Positions 11,190 to 23,600 of a stretch of 64,000 nucleotides of DNA are shown here, one piece after another; position 1 is the first letter of the stretch; every line of letters begins with the position of its first letter. The DNA lies in the NCBI GenBank assembly GCA_963922205.1, contig CAWUHX010000096.1:186001-250000 (forward strand). Reading direction: 5' to 3'. Origin of the DNA: Romanomermis culicivorax (lineage: Eukaryota; Nematoda; Enoplea; Mermithida; Mermithidae). Under the pieces are notes generated by a model, which saw only the letters and a list, made by a program, of their open reading frames with translations, did not search any database and was not told the DNA's origin. The translations under genes and the position numbers were made by a program.

Positions 11190-12626
11190 TGTCGCATGTT
11201 GCACCATCCATGTCACGTGTATGACATGTGGATTTGGGAGAGCTGGGGAGGTTTGGGTATCTCATCAGGTAATACCGTGTTTTAGACGTCACATTGATGG
11301 TGAACCATATCAGATTGATCCTATTACAGTAAGTAATAGGCTGTGACTCCTGATGGATACTGGCATTTTCCCCAGGCTTCCCTAAATGGCGTTGGGGCCT
11401 AACCTGGCAAATGGTGGCTATAGAGAGGTATATAGTTGGTTCTCTTGTGTTGTCCTTGGGGTCTTGCTGTAGGGTAATGGACAACGCTGCCAGGCTAGGT
11501 GCGACAATCCCCGAGTCCTACTCAGTGAGAGTGGGGACAGGGTCACCCGTAAAATGACCTAATTTGTGGGAGCCAATTATGAACCAGACAGCCCCTTTTT
11601 AGCCCGAACCTGAGAGGTGGAAGCCCTACTTATCTGTGGACTTGGGAAACCGACTTAGGAAGGATTTCCCAACAAATACCCCACAAATAACAATAATCCC
11701 CTGAGAAGACTCACCTAGTCCTGTTTCTCAAGCGATTCGACGCAACGGGCGGCAAGTCCCTGGATGCTTTCGGTCTTCTGGCACTGGGAGCGGGGATGCG
11801 ATCCACAAACGTCCTAGCGGCGAGCGGCGGCGAACGGCAGCGAGCGGGAGGCGATACTCCAACGTTTTCTTCGCGAACCGGGGGCGGTCGGACACCTGGC
11901 ACTGATGGGCAGCGGGGTACTGTAGGCGGTAAGCGGCGGACGCAGTGAACAAGGGTAAATTTATGCAAATTTATTGGGGAATAAGGCGGCGGACGCACAG
12001 GTCTACAATAAAATATGCAAATTAACGAGGAGGCGGCGGGCGCAGAGTTACAACCGGACGAGAGCTTGGTGAACCCAAGAATGAGCGAAAAACTAAAGAA
12101 ACATGTCCTTTTAAGGACATGTTTGGCTACAGCTGCAGCTTGGGCGGAGTTTCTCGGCGCTCAAGCTAACTTCTGCAGCTAGACGCGATGCAGAAGATGC
12201 CTATGAGCACATAGACATTTTTTCATTCACATGCGTTTAGCACTGAGGCCGGCTGCAGTGCCTATGCTAAGCATATGAACGTCTTTAGCTAAAACTTCTT
12301 AGCTAGTCGTTTTTGCGTAACAGAAACGACGCTAATTTTGATTATAAGAGGTGCGTGCGCGCACCAAAAATAGCCATGTGCTCCTGGAGCACGACTGGCG
12401 GAAGTTTTTAGCTAAAGGGCCTACTGTAGCCCGCGTTTGTAAACAAATAAAAATACAACAAAACGAAACATAGAAATGCATGAAAATTATAAAAACGAAC
12501 GTAAAATGCATGTGTAAAAATGAAATAAACAAAAGCATGATCGAGTAATAAACGAAACATGAAAAATAACAAAATGTCGGTATGATCGGAATCACGTGAC
12601 GTTGGAGAATTGAGCGGCACGTGACA
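11190..12626. mobile_element. LTR-like repeat, family 1, copy 1 (~1.44 kb)
   Basis: This copy is nearly collinear with 12936-14393 and 61420-62846. It shares TGTCACGTGTATGACA near the left end and GCGGCACGTGACA at the right end, so the termini are TG...CA with an inverted TGTCACGTG/CACGTGACA. No coding capacity is visible. On the minus strand the repeat is followed directly by TGGATGGTGCAACATG, a TGG-starting sequence that could be a primer-binding site, so it might be the 5' LTR of the left element. The 3.6-kb distance to gag makes that uncertain; a solo LTR is the alternative. The left end is diverged relative to the other copies. Confidence 0.7.
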
Positions 12627-12935
12627 ATAAAAAAAATCAGAATGAAAGCTGTAATGTAAAAAAACATGCTATAAAGCCATAACGTCAGAAATCTAGCTAT
12701 TGGTGAATTTATTCACCAGAACGAAATGAGCTATGCACCAAAACTTCTGCCTCGCCCAATCTCCATTTTTTCATTCTAATGATTACTTTATTGGAAATTC
12801 GTCATTTTGAGAATGTGTCCTGACACTTCGCTGTTTTGAGAATTTGCTGCTATGGAACATCGCTGTTTTGAGTCTCGCTGAATAGGGTTGAAACCAAGTA
12901 CAAGGAAAATTCAAGACGAAAATAATATTTTGTTG

Positions 12936-14393
12936 TGTCACATTTTACGCCTTGTCACGTGTATGACAGGTTTATCTTGGGAGAGCTGGAGAGGTTTGGG
13001 TATCTCATCAGGTAATACCGTGTTTTAGACCTCACATTGATGGTGAACCATATCAGATTGATCCTATTACAGTGAGTAATAGGCTGTGACTCCTGATGGA
13101 TACTGGCATTTTCCCCAGGCTTCCCAAGTTGGCGTTGGGGCCTAACCTGGCAAATGGTGGCTATAGAGAGTTCTATAGTTGGTTCTCTGGAGTTGTCCTT
13201 GGGGTCTTGCTGTAGGGTAACGGACAACGCTGCCAGGCTAGGTGCGACAATCCCCGAGTCCTACTCAGTGAGAGTGGGGACAGGGTCACCCGTAAAATGA
13301 CCTAAATTATGGGACCCGATTATGAACCAGACAGCCCCTTTTAGCCCGAACCTGAGAGGTGGAGGCCCTACTTATCTGTGGAGACCTTGGGAAACCGACT
13401 TAGGAAGGATTTCCCAACAAATAACCCACAAATAACAATAATCCCCTGAGAAGACTCACCTAGTCCTGTTTCTCAAGCGATTACGACGCAACGGGCGGCA
13501 AGTCCCTGGATGCTTTCGGTCTTCTGGCACTGGGAGCGGGGGATGCGATCCTCAAACGTCCTAGGCCGCGAGCGGCGGCGAGCGGCGGCGAGCGGGAGGG
13601 AGCGGGAGCGAGCGGGAGGCGAAACTCCAACGTTTAATTCACGAACCGGGGCGGTCGGACACCTGGCACTGATGGGCAGCGGGGTACTGTAGGCGGTGAG
13701 CGGCGGACGCAGTAAGTAATGCAAAGGTATGCAAATTTATTTAAAATAATAGGCCGCGGACGCAGTCGAGTATATAAAAATATGCAAATTAAGAAGGGCG
13801 GCAGACGCGAAGTGACAACCGGACGAAAGCTTGGTGAACCCAAGAATGAGCGAAAAAACTAAAGAAACATGTCCTTTTAAGGACATGTTTGGCTACAGCT
13901 GCAGCTTGGGCGGAGTTTCTCGGCGCTCAAGCTAACTTCTGCAGCTAGACGCGATGCAGAAGATGCCTATGAGCACATAGACATTTTTTCATTCACATGC
14001 GTTTAGCACTGAGGCCGGCTGCAGTGCCTATGCTAAGCATATGAACGTCTTTAGCTAAAACTTCTTAGCTAGTCGTTTTTGCGTAACAAAAACGACGCTA
14101 ATTTTGATGATAAGAGGTGCGTGAGTGCACCAAAAATAGCCATGTGCTCGTGGAGCACGACTGGCGGAAGTTTTTAGCTAAAGGGCCTACTGTAGCCCGC
14201 GTTTGTAAAGAAAAATAAAAATACAACAAACGAAACATAGAAATGCATGCAAAATATAAAAACGAACGTAAAATGCATGTGTAAAAATGAAATAAACAAA
14301 AACATGATCGAGTAATAAACGAAAAATGAAAAATAACAAAATGTCGGCATGATCGGAATCACGTGACGTTGGAGAATTGAGCGGCACGTGACA
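12936..14393. mobile_element. LTR-like repeat, family 1, copy 2
   Basis: A second copy of the ~1.45-kb TG...CA repeat. It begins TGTCACATTTTACGCC, a start shared with the copy at 61420, and ends GGCACGTGACA. It is separated from copy 1 by 309 bases with no gene. The 5-bp flanks (TGTTG and ATACG) do not match, so no target-site duplication is visible. A (GGCGGC/GAGCG)n-rich stretch near 13560-13620 is expanded relative to copy 1. Confidence 0.75.
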
Positions 14394-14691
14394 ATACGGA
14401 ATGAAAAGCACCAAACGGAACTAACTTTAGTTTTCTAGAATCAAAGATCAAGAATTTTACAGCACTATGTTTAGCTCATTTTCATCTTTTTTTATCAAGT
14501 GACGCTGTGGAGATCCGGATAACTGATTATGTATCATATTCCTCGACTTTTTTTGTTGAATGACGCGCAGGGGCTTACTTATGTTGCTTGGGATCTAATT
14601 GGAGACAACATTACTGTAGCTAATTCGACAGATCCTGCCTGACTGAAAATCAAATCTTTTTGTCCCTTCTCCGCTCCGCTCTACACTCGCC

Positions 14692-17600
14692 ATGTCAAAT
14701 CGCGCCCTAAAAAAGCTGACGGTCAAAAATCCGTTAGCCGAAGAAAATTCGTCATCTTTCTCCGAAGAAGACGAGAAGATTGAAATTTCGCCGGCGAATC
14801 GTTTTCAATTTTTGGTGAGAACTGAGAATCAACAAAGAAATTTCGTTCCGGAAAAGCATAACCTAATCGGCACACCGGTACTTGGTGGGGGGCCCCCCAA
14901 CTTGGCCAACGATGTACCCAACATCACCCAACCCCCCCACCCCCAGTTTGGGAAAAATTAAAAAAATTTGCAAAAAAGTGTATGTTTTTTGCAGGGTTGG
15001 CAAGGCTTTGGTTTTTTGGTTTTTGGTTTTTTTGGTTTTTTAAAAAAACCAAAAAATTGGAAAATCTCTGGTTTTTTGGTTTTTTTGGTTTTTTTCCAAA
15101 ATCATTGGGAAAGTGTTTTTTCACATTAGTCGATCTTCTAGGCATGTATTGGTGTCTATCTAAATCAACAAAACTATTAATTGAGTTGAATTGACTTCAC
15201 TACAAAGTATAAAAAAGTCGTATTTTTATGATACATTTCGTACTCAAAAGATGTAATATAAATCAATCGATATCGTTTGTATCCATCTTGCAAATACATA
15301 TTTAGTACATGAGTCAACTTTGCTATAATTTGCTCACAAAAAAGTAGACACTAAATCTTTTGTGGAGAGTACTTCGACCATACGGGGTGACATCCATTGA
15401 TCCATATCATCCTCAAAATGTTATAAAACATGATATTGAACAATAACTGATTTTATTGTTACGGTAAGCTTTTTAATTTTCTTAGCTCGAAATTTCAAAA
15501 TATAAATGAGACAACAATAATAAAATTTTATACAGATCAGTTAAGCATACTGTAGGTTAGCAAAGAGAAGAGTTTTTGAGTGGCTCATTTTTATGTGACT
15601 TGACGTCTCTATCAAGTAGAAAAAATCGTGCAAAAAATGTATATCTATCATGCAAGCGAGAATAGCATATATAATAAGACCTATTTGCTGTAGTTATAGC
15701 TCGCAGACAGGTTTGAAAAGCAAAAATTTAGAAACATCTGAAATGTCTATGTGTGACCTTCAACTGCAGTTTGTAATATTAATAACATATGTAATAATCC
15801 ATCAATTTTAAACCCTCTTATCGAAAACGGTATAGTGTCATTTCAACTTTTCTGTGCATATGTATATATGTGATGCATTGATACAATTCTGCAGTTGATT
15901 TCTTTCGAGTTATGATTACTTACATTGTGTATTGTATATTTCTCTTTATTTGTAATTTTTCTTCTTTTCTTTGAATTTGCCCTTTACATATCGCATGCTC
16001 TGTTCCATTTTTACTTTTCTTATGTTCTTCACTAATGGTTCCTTTCTTATGTGCCCACTATTACTGTATTTCTATTGCTAAATAGGGATTTCTTATAAGC
16101 ATAAAATAATGACACTTCTGATAAGATTAATACTTCTAGCTGCCATTTTACGGCTCCCTAACTACTCTTAGATGATACAGGGAGCTTCCAGCAGTTTTTT
16201 ACATAGTTATTTTGATGTACCAAACATTCTGAAGAATTAAACCAGAAAAAAACCATTAAAAAACCATAGAAAAACCAAAAAAACCATTAAAAAACCACTA
16301 AAAAACCAAAAAACCAAAAAGTCGAAATTTCAAAAGTTTGGTTTTTGCCAACCCTGTTTTTTGGCCTTTTTTTGGAAAAAATTTCGACTTTTTTCTATTC
16401 CCCTCCCCAGAATTTCGAATTTACCCCCCCCCCCCTTAACTGTTCGGAGGTCCTAGAGGTATGCTAATTGGGGGGAGGAGGATTGGGGTCAGAATTTTTT
16501 TTGCTCATGCCTGGTTGCAATGTGCCATTTTGGGAAAAATTCTGGTTGCTCAGCTCAGTCTAAAATAGATAAATTCGCTTAAATTTATCGGAAAAACCAT
16601 CGCAAACTGGTATTCTGGTATTTTATTCGATCCGCAGGCCCATATTTAGAGGGGAAACGGGGGAATTCCCCCCATAAATTTTTTTAGAATAAAATTTGCA
16701 GCAAAATCATTCTACTTATACACATACCTGTACTTGAGGGGCATACCTGCATACCTGTACTTGGGGCGGGGGTTGGGGGGACCCCCCCAACTTGGCCAAC
16801 CCTGTACCCAAAATCATTTACCCCCCCCCCCAACCCCCGCCCAGTTTGGAAAAAATTAAAAAAATTTGCAAGAAAGTGTATGTTTTTTGGCCTTTTTTGG
16901 GAAAAGTTTCGACCTTTTTCTACCCCTTACCCAAAATTCCGGATTTACCCTCCCCCCCAACTGGTCGGAAGTCTTACAGGTATGCTTATACACCACAGTT
17001 CCCAAACTGAATTATTATATTATACATACTTTTCGTCAAGCATAGAATTTAGCCACTAATCCAAGCACACATGAACTAACTGGAGATAAGTCGTCTTTGG
17101 ATGATTTTGATTTTCTCTTTATTCAGTAAATTCTAGAAAAAATCTGGAAAATCTTCCCATTTTTGAAAATCCTGGATACGGGTATGTCGATCCGCGTCGG
17201 TTTTAGGCATTTGAAACCCAATTTTCTGAGTTTCCAGAAGACAAAATGAAAAGATTAATATAACTAGACTAGAGTAAGTTTTTTCTGAATTTCAAAATTC
17301 TAGAACGCTGGAAAATGAATCTTTCCACCTTTTATTTCCCAGAGGTTTGATTTCTCAGTGAATTTATTGAATTTTCCGTTCGACAAATTGAAATTCAAAA
17401 ACTAGGCAAGCGACTAAGAATTTAGATCTTTGAACTGGCAAGAATTTCCAGCATTGTCTTGCACTCAAAATGTTTTAGTCACATGAAGATGAAAGTGAAA
17501 ATTTTTATGAAGATCGCACAAAATTTCTGAGAGAATGACCGAGAAAAATGTTAGTTTCCATCAAATTCGTGAAAAAACAACTCAAAGGATAAAACATTTA

Positions 17601-20600
17601 TCCATGATTTGTAGATGATAAGAACCTATAAGCACTAACTAGAATGACATTTTCTAACCGCGCACTAGAATAATGTAAAAAATTATAAATTAATTGAAAA
17701 CGGAAAATTTTCACTTTTTTCCATTTTAGACCGCATAAAAAATGCATCTCCGGACAGAAAACCGTATAATGTAATCAAAAGAGCAGTCAGGCCTCAAGTT
17801 GCACTGTGCAACCTGTCTGAAAAAATTTGGTTGCACAGCCCGAAATTTGGTTGCTGTGTCCAAAAAGACTTGTGCTGGATTACTGGCTAAATTCTATGTT
17901 CGACGCAAAGTATGCAAATATAACAATTTAATTTGGGAATTGTGATACTGCTGAAAATCTTTTTATAAAAAAAATTTAGGGAGGAATTCCCCCCTTCCCC
18001 CTCTAAATACGAGCCTGACTATTATAGCTTGGGAGAAGATTTGGGGGCTCGCAACTTGGTCGAAGTAATGTTTGAATGCCCAGGCTTTTTTTGGGCAAAT
18101 TTTCGGATTTCCCGACTTTTTTGGGACCCCAATGGGAATTGTGGTATCCGCGCCGCACGCCTGAAATTTAGGGTTTACCAATTACAACACCTTCAACTGG
18201 TCGGACTCCTTACGGGTATGCAGGAAACTAATTTATTTCACTGTAGATACAAAAACATTTAAGGGTAACGACGAAAACGACAATGCCGGCGATTCCGATA
18301 ATTCTAAAAGTGAAGCGGAAGAAGCGAAAAAACCCAAAAATAAAAAGAAAAAACGCAAAATTAAAGTAGTAAAATCGTCCGAAAATGTCGAAAAGTTAGA
18401 CGCTTTAACGTCAATTTGCGACATAGTAAAATCCTCCAACGGAACCGACTTAAATTTACTAGCGGAAAAAAATTTATTCACCATCGAATATAGAAATTTA
18501 AATATGGAAAACGAATTGAAACGCATTTTCGGCGGCGTCGTAGGGCGTCAGTTGCGTCCGGCGGCGCCTACGACGCGTCGAACGACGGCCGTCGGCGGCA
18601 GGCTCGTCCGTACTAAATTAGACGCGCGAATAGCAAAAACAGGTATTTTCGCCCAAATTTTAGTGAAAAACTTAATTTTTCGCTAAATTTTCAAAAAAAT
18701 TGGAGTATTTTTGGATTTTTTTAAAATTTGATCTGAATATATAAACAAAATGAAAAAACCAGTCTATTTTTGCCTAAATTTTCGTCAAAATTTTTTTCCA
18801 AGGTCTTTCTATGGTTTTGGTTCGAGAAATTGTTAGCGGAGGCGTCAATTTATTTAAATTCGAACACAACTCCGCCTACCAAAACGCCCAAAAGTTGTTT
18901 TGGGAGGCGGCCGACGCTATAAATCCCGAATTATTCGTCGCCATTTTGAAACAACACCCTTTTCATTTGGATACGTTGATCCAAATGAGCGAAATTTATC
19001 GTTTAAACGAAGATTTCGGCACGGCCCGCGATTTTATAGGTAAAAATTGGGATTTTTTAGCCCAGAAATTTACATTTTCCTTTTCAGAGAGAGCTATATC
19101 GGCTTGCCAAGCCGCTTTCCATCCGCTATTTAACGTCGCTGCTAACAATTCTCGTTTAGATTACAGACAGAGAGAAAATAGGTTAGTTTTTTCAAATTTA
19201 CACAATTTAAATTATCCGCATATTATTTCAGGTCGTTTTTCTTGGCTTTACACAAACATATGTTGTATATTACGCAAAGAGTGTGCTACAAAACGGCGTT
19301 GGAATTTTGTAAATTGATTTTCAGGTATTTTTATTCACAAAAATCTCTCGTAGTTTACTGTATATTTTTTCATAAAGTTTGGACCAGGAAGATCCGTTGG
19401 GCGTTTTATTATTTATGGATTATTTTTGTTTACGTTGTAAACAATACGATTATTTGATCAATTTATATTATTTATTAGAAGTGAGATTGGCAAAAATTCC
19501 AAATTTAGAGCATTTTTCCTGAAAAACGGTTATTTTAGGGTGAACGAAATTTATCCCAGTTGCCAAATTTTTGCTTTTCCGTCGCTTTGGCCTATTATTT
19601 CAAAGCGGCGACGTCCGTCGAACAAGATTTTAAAGAAGCGGATTCAAAAGTTTACACAAAATTTGAATGTTTAAAACGATTTTACACTATATTAGAAACT
19701 TTTTCAGCTTCAACAAGCCTTACTTAAATTTCCTACATTTTTGCCCGTTTTGCTGGAAAAATGCCAAGTCGAACCGGACGCCCAAGTTTCCAAGGAAGAT
19801 TTTTTCTCTAATCGAGAGCGTTCAAAGTAGAAAAATTTTTTGTGTTGTAAACCATACATGTAACGCAGCCCTGAGGTCTGTGGGGGAGTCGCTGATTCCC
19901 AAAATTTTAGGGGCAGGAGTCTCTGTGGGAAAAAATTAAATTTTTTCGCCAAAATGTCCGAAAAATAGTAATTTTTGTCTTGAAAAACTGTGAAAAATGT
20001 ATTCTTGGCGCAGATCCGAGAAAATTTCATTTTTGACCAATTTTTGTTAAAAAATAGGCATATTTGATCAAAAAATTGACATTTTTTAGTATTTTTCCAA
20101 CCAAAAGTATGTGGGTCCCTATGACTGGAAAATGGGGTCCCTGCGGATTGGAAAATCTTAGAGGGTCGCCCAATAGCTAGCCATATGGCCGATGATTTCT
20201 GGGGGGGGGGTGATTTCTTGGGGGTCAACAGCACTCCCCCCCAATTATACATGTTACGGTGTAACCCCGTTTTTGTAACTTTGAAATCAAGTTTACAGCG
20301 ACGGCCAAGGTTTGAAAATTTTGTACGAAATTTACGCTCGACGAACGCACAATTTATGGAAAGAAAAGGCGGTTTTAAATTTTTTGGAAACGAACGTCCG
20401 TAAAATGACGGAGAATAAACAATTTTCGGACGAAAATTTAATTTATACGGAATTTAAAAATAAGTAAGGCGTTTAGCGAAATTTTTCTAAAAATTTTAGT
20501 TGCGTGATTTCGTCAACTTTAGCCGTAAAATACGCTACAAAATTGTACCGGAAAACGTCGTTCGTCACGTGATTCTGGCCGGCGAAGAGACGCAACCTTT

Positions 20601-21584
20601 GTTGAGCTATTTACCGTCTGGGCGGAATTACAATTCGTACGATCCGGCGCCGCCGTCCGACGGCGTCTATGCCTATGAGCGGCCGAATTTAATGGCAACG
20701 CAGCAAAATCGTCGGGACGATTCGGTTCTGGGCGCATTTTTACGTTCTTTAATGCCCAATTATAACCCGGTGATAATTTGGGCACATTCATGTAAAGGGG
20801 CCCCGAAGTCTGGGGGGAGGGGGGTCGGACGACTTTTCTGGGACCGGACCGGGGGTCACTAATTCACCAAATTTTTGGAAAAGGGGTCTCTGGTGGAAAA
20901 AAATTCAATTTTTTTCACGAAAAATGGTTCAAAAATAGACATTTTTCATCAAAAAATGGGAAATTTTGAGTATTTTTCTGACCAAAAGTATGGGGGTCCT
21001 TATGACTACCATAGTGCTAGCCATGGAACTGGGAAATCTTTGGGGGAGGGGCTGGCCATATGGCCGAAGATTCCTGGGGAGGGGGTTCCCTTAGCAGTTC
21101 CCCCTATTGCATGTAGTGCGCCTGATCGCCACCTATCTTATAACGTGTATAATGCAAATGATACGTACAGTAGTTGGTTATGATACGTAACTTAGGCAAC
21201 TTCCGGTCGATAGGCTTAGGTTTGGGCTGTCATTCAACAAGCATGTTATGCCGTTTATGCGTCCCCACGCATTTTACCATATTACTGTAGGTACCTTTTG
21301 CGTTACATACGTCATAACATAGGTGGCCACCAGTTGCATTAGTACCCAATAGTTTGTACTGGTGGATCAAAAATGAAAAATCGACAATTTCCCCTTTTAC
21401 TGTATAGGAAACCGAGCCGGCCCAGGCGAACGGTAACGATTTGCAACAATCGGTGCAAGGCGTTTTGCGCGCGATGCGCGATTTATTGGCCGATATCCAA
21501 ATCGCGGCTCCCGATCGCGAAAATGGCGAAGAAGCGAATAATGATAACAATGATAATTGGGACGATGATAATCAACTGGATTAA
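14692..21584 (+). CDS. tcf25: TCF25/Nulp1 homologue
   Basis: Eleven exons keep frame: 14692-14814, 18264-18642, 18803-19039, 19088-19181, 19232-19324, 19378-19480, 19539-19649, 19708-19826, 20299-20463, 20523-20769, 21408-21584. The product is about 615 aa; human TCF25 is about 676. It starts MSNRALKKL, has a Lys-rich stretch, then ENELKRIFGG, TGLSMVLV, FEHNSAYQNAQ, HPFHLDTLIQMSEIYR, AFHPLF, LDYRQRENRSFFLALHKHM, ERNLSQLPNF, VVRHVILAGEE and RSLMPNY, ending in an acidic tail (NWDDDNQLD). All match TCF25 blocks in order. TCF25 is a nuclear/cytosolic TPR-like protein tied to the ribosome quality-control complex (yeast Rqc1). Two junctions need choice: exon 2 uses a weak TTTAAG acceptor, and exon 10 uses the second AG (CTTTAG) because the first gives the wrong frame. 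Introns 1, 8 and 10 hold MITEs. Confidence 0.93.
14870..16465. mobile_element. MITE family B copy interrupted by a hAT-like element
   Basis: The two halves, 14870-14991 and 16356-16465, join into one copy of the ~250-bp family seen at 16750-16985, with CCAACTTGGCCAAC near one end and GAGGTATGC at the other. The interruption is the element at 14992-16355. It lies inside intron 1 of the TCF25 homologue. Confidence 0.75.
14992..16355. mobile_element. Non-autonomous hAT-like element (1.36 kb)
   Basis: The ends are a perfect 12-bp inverted repeat, CAGGGTTGGCAA and TTGCCAACCCT(G). It is flanked by GTTTTTTG, an 8-bp direct duplication matching the uninterrupted MITE sequence (the final G is shared with the terminal repeat). 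The CAGGG start and 8-bp duplication are typical of hAT elements. Next to the ends are arrays of GGTTTTTT and, inverted, AAAAAACC, as expected of subterminal transposase-binding repeats. No transposase frame is present. Confidence 0.8.
16750..16985. mobile_element. MITE family B, intact copy in TCF25 intron 1
   Basis: The ends are CATACCTGTACTTGGGG and CTTACAGGTATG, giving the family's inverted terminus GCATACCTGTA/TACAGGTATGC. The interior has GGGGGACCCCCC, CCAACTTGGCCAACCCTGTA and TTTTTTGGCCTTTTTTGGGAAAA, with poly-C runs. There is no coding capacity. Confidence 0.8.
16990..17944. mobile_element. Element D with ~65-bp inverted repeats, TCF25 intron 1
   Basis: The left arm (about 16990-17055, with GTTCCCAAACTGAATTA and AGCATAGAATTTAGCC) is the reverse complement of the right arm (about 17879-17944, with GGCTAAATTCTATG and AATTTGGGAATTGTGATAC). 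Both arms are imperfect. Left-arm sequence also occurs at 22640-22800 and 29916-30067, so this is a dispersed family. No transposase is seen. Confidence 0.65.
19853..20257. mobile_element. MITE family C, copy 1 (TCF25 intron 8)
   Basis: A ~400-bp element with CATACATGTAACGCAGCCC at the left and TTATACATGTTACGG at the right. The interior has a short palindrome based on ATAGCTAGCCATATGG and many homopolymer runs of T and A. It lies inside an intron of the TCF25 homologue and has no coding capacity. Confidence 0.7.
20787..21117. mobile_element. MITE family C, copy 2 (TCF25 intron 10)
   Basis: It starts CATGTAAAGGGGCCCCGAAG and ends near CCCCTATTGCATGTAG, with the same internal layout as the copy at 19853 (GGGGGTC, TTCACGAAAAA, GTATGGGGGTCC, GCTAGCCATGG). 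The termini are more eroded. It is intronic. Confidence 0.65.
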
Positions 21585-22232
21585 ATTATTTTCTCTTCTC
21601 GTTGGATGGATACAAACGTTTGGGTCCTGCTTGATTCAATTTCTGTTACATCATGCTCAAACTTTTGATTATTATGTATCCTAGAGTTGAGATCTACTGT
21701 AGAAAATCGACCAGCAGAAAAGCACAATTATAGTCAGATTCGGTTTCAAACCTGAAATTCTTACTTTTTGTGTTTGATCGATCCAAATAGCAAAATCGAT
21801 ATCGTTGGTAATGGTACAATGTTTTGACCGAAAATTTACAGTTTTCGTCTTTACCTTGTTTTTAAATACATTTATGTAGTCGAAAATTGAATCAATTTGA
21901 ACTTCCTAAACAATTCTCGAGTTTTAAATTATTTTTTTTTCTTTCAGAGTTGTCCTGAACTATTTTCTTGCACAGTTTTTTCTTATCTCACTGACATAGT
22001 TTAGCTGAAAAATAGGTTGGGCACGATTTTTTCAAAAAATTAATGCGTTAAACGTTAACTTTTCATCAAACTTTTGGCTTAAAACTTTTCCGCAGTTTTC
22101 AGTATGTTTCTACCATAAAAAAATTTTTTGTGCCATTGGCACTAATTTTTTTGGGCTTCACAAAAAAACGCTGGACAAAACTTAAATCATAAATTTAAAA
22201 TAAAATTTTCAGCAATATCATTGTACTTACAA

Positions 22233-22634
22233 TCATACCTGTTAAGACCTCCGACCAGTTGGGGGGGGGGGTAGAAAAAAGTCGAAATTTTCCCCAAAAA
22301 AGGCCAAAAAACATACATACACTTTTTGGCAAATTTTTTAATTTTTTCCGAACTGGGGGGGGGGGAGTAAATGATTTTGGGTACTGGGTAGGCCAAGTTG
22401 GGGAGGGGTCCCCCCAAGTACAGGTATGCTTCATACCTGTAAGACCTCCGACCAGTTGGGGGGGGGGGGGGTAGGAAAAAGTCGAAATTTTTCCAAACAA
22501 AGGCCAAAAACATACACTTTTTTGAAAAAAATTTTTTTTTCCAAACTGGGGGGGGGAATGATTTTGGGTATAGGGTTGGCCGAGTTGGGGGGGGTCCCCC
22601 CCCAACCCCCCCCCCCCCGCAAGTACAGGTATGG
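22233..22634. mobile_element. Two adjacent MITE family B copies
   Basis: Copy one (about 22233-22430) and copy two (about 22432-22634) each start CATACCTGT(T)AAGACC and end with GTACAGGTATG. Both are in the reverse orientation relative to 16750. They are separated by one or two bases, so one inserted beside or into the end of the other. The poly-G runs (10-13 bases) may be length-variable. Confidence 0.75.
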
Positions 22635-22834
22635 TATGCTTACAATACATCACAATTCCCAAATTAAATTATATTTATACATACTTTTCGTCGAACATAG
22701 AATTTAGTCACTAATCCAAGCACACATAAACTAACTTAAAATTAGTCGTCTTTACTGCAAAAAGGATTTCCTTTTTTATTCAGTAAATTCTAAAAAAAAT
22801 TTGGAGAATTCCCCCACCTTTAAAATCCTGACTA

Positions 22835-23084
22835 CCATACCTGTACTTGGGGGAGGGTTGGGGTGGGGGGGACCCCCCAACTCGGCCAACCCTGTACCCA
22901 AAAATCATTCCCCCCAACCCCACCCCCCCCCCCCAGTTTGGGAAAAAATTGAAAAAATTTTCAAAAAAGTGTATGTTTTTTTGGCCTTTTTTGGGAAAAA
23001 TTTCGACTTTTTCCTACCCCCCCCCCCAAATTTCGGATTTACCCCCCCCCCCCCTCCAACTGGTCGGAGGTCTTACAGGTATGC
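22835..23084. mobile_element. MITE family B copy
   Basis: It starts CATACCTGTACTTGGGGG and ends GGTCTTACAGGTATGC, in the same orientation as 16750. The interior includes CTCGGCCAACCCTGTACCC and TTTTTTGGCCTTTTTTGGG. It is intergenic and absent from copy B of the duplicated segment. Confidence 0.75.
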
Positions 23085-23600
23085 TGACTACGGGTATGCC
23101 GAGTTTTTGACACAAAAAAATTTCGAGCGTGTGTGCCACAATTGCCTTGCCACAAACTTTAAATGGTTGAAGCCTGAATTTCCTTGATTTTTTAGGCATT
23201 CCAGGGGCTGAAAACATGAAATTTTCAATAAATTTAATATTAACAAATTTTATTTGGCTTGGTCCGAGCGCCAGTGAAATCTCTCCGAAAATTATACTTG
23301 CATCATCGCAGAAAAATGTATATTTTGTCAAATATACTGATAAATGAGTAGAAATTCTGAACGACTCGGGCTGCGAAATTATAGGATGATTGATTTACAA
23401 TTTCAATATAGGGTGGGGGGAAACTCCTTTAGCTGAGACCAGAGGTCCCCGAGGTCAGATTTTTAAGGTAAGGGTGAAATTGAAAATTTTAGGGGGGGTA
23501 ATGTAGCTGAAAGTCCACTAGACACATCATTTTGTCTCAAAATTAGGCAGCCAGTGATCGATTTTTAAGGACTTTAGGCAGGGGCAATACCCCCTCATAC

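Noticed and set aside
11190-14393. The two adjacent family 1 copies as the two LTRs of one short element
   Set aside because: Only 309 bases separate them, with no primer-binding or coding sequence, and outer flanks show no duplication; independent solo LTRs fit better.
14924-15194. Asn/Lys/Phe-rich frames at the end of the hAT-like element
   Set aside because: They arise from GGTTTTTT subterminal repeats and have no protein features.
20500-20522. Apparent frame break between TCF25 exons 9 and 10
   Set aside because: The first AG (20498-20499) gives the wrong frame, but the next acceptor, CTTTAG ending at 20522, restores it and the alignment to the family, so the gene is intact.
22187-23187. 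Pro/Gly-rich frames of 70-155 residues on both strands
   Set aside because: They are translations of the poly-C/poly-G MITE family B, repeated at every copy.
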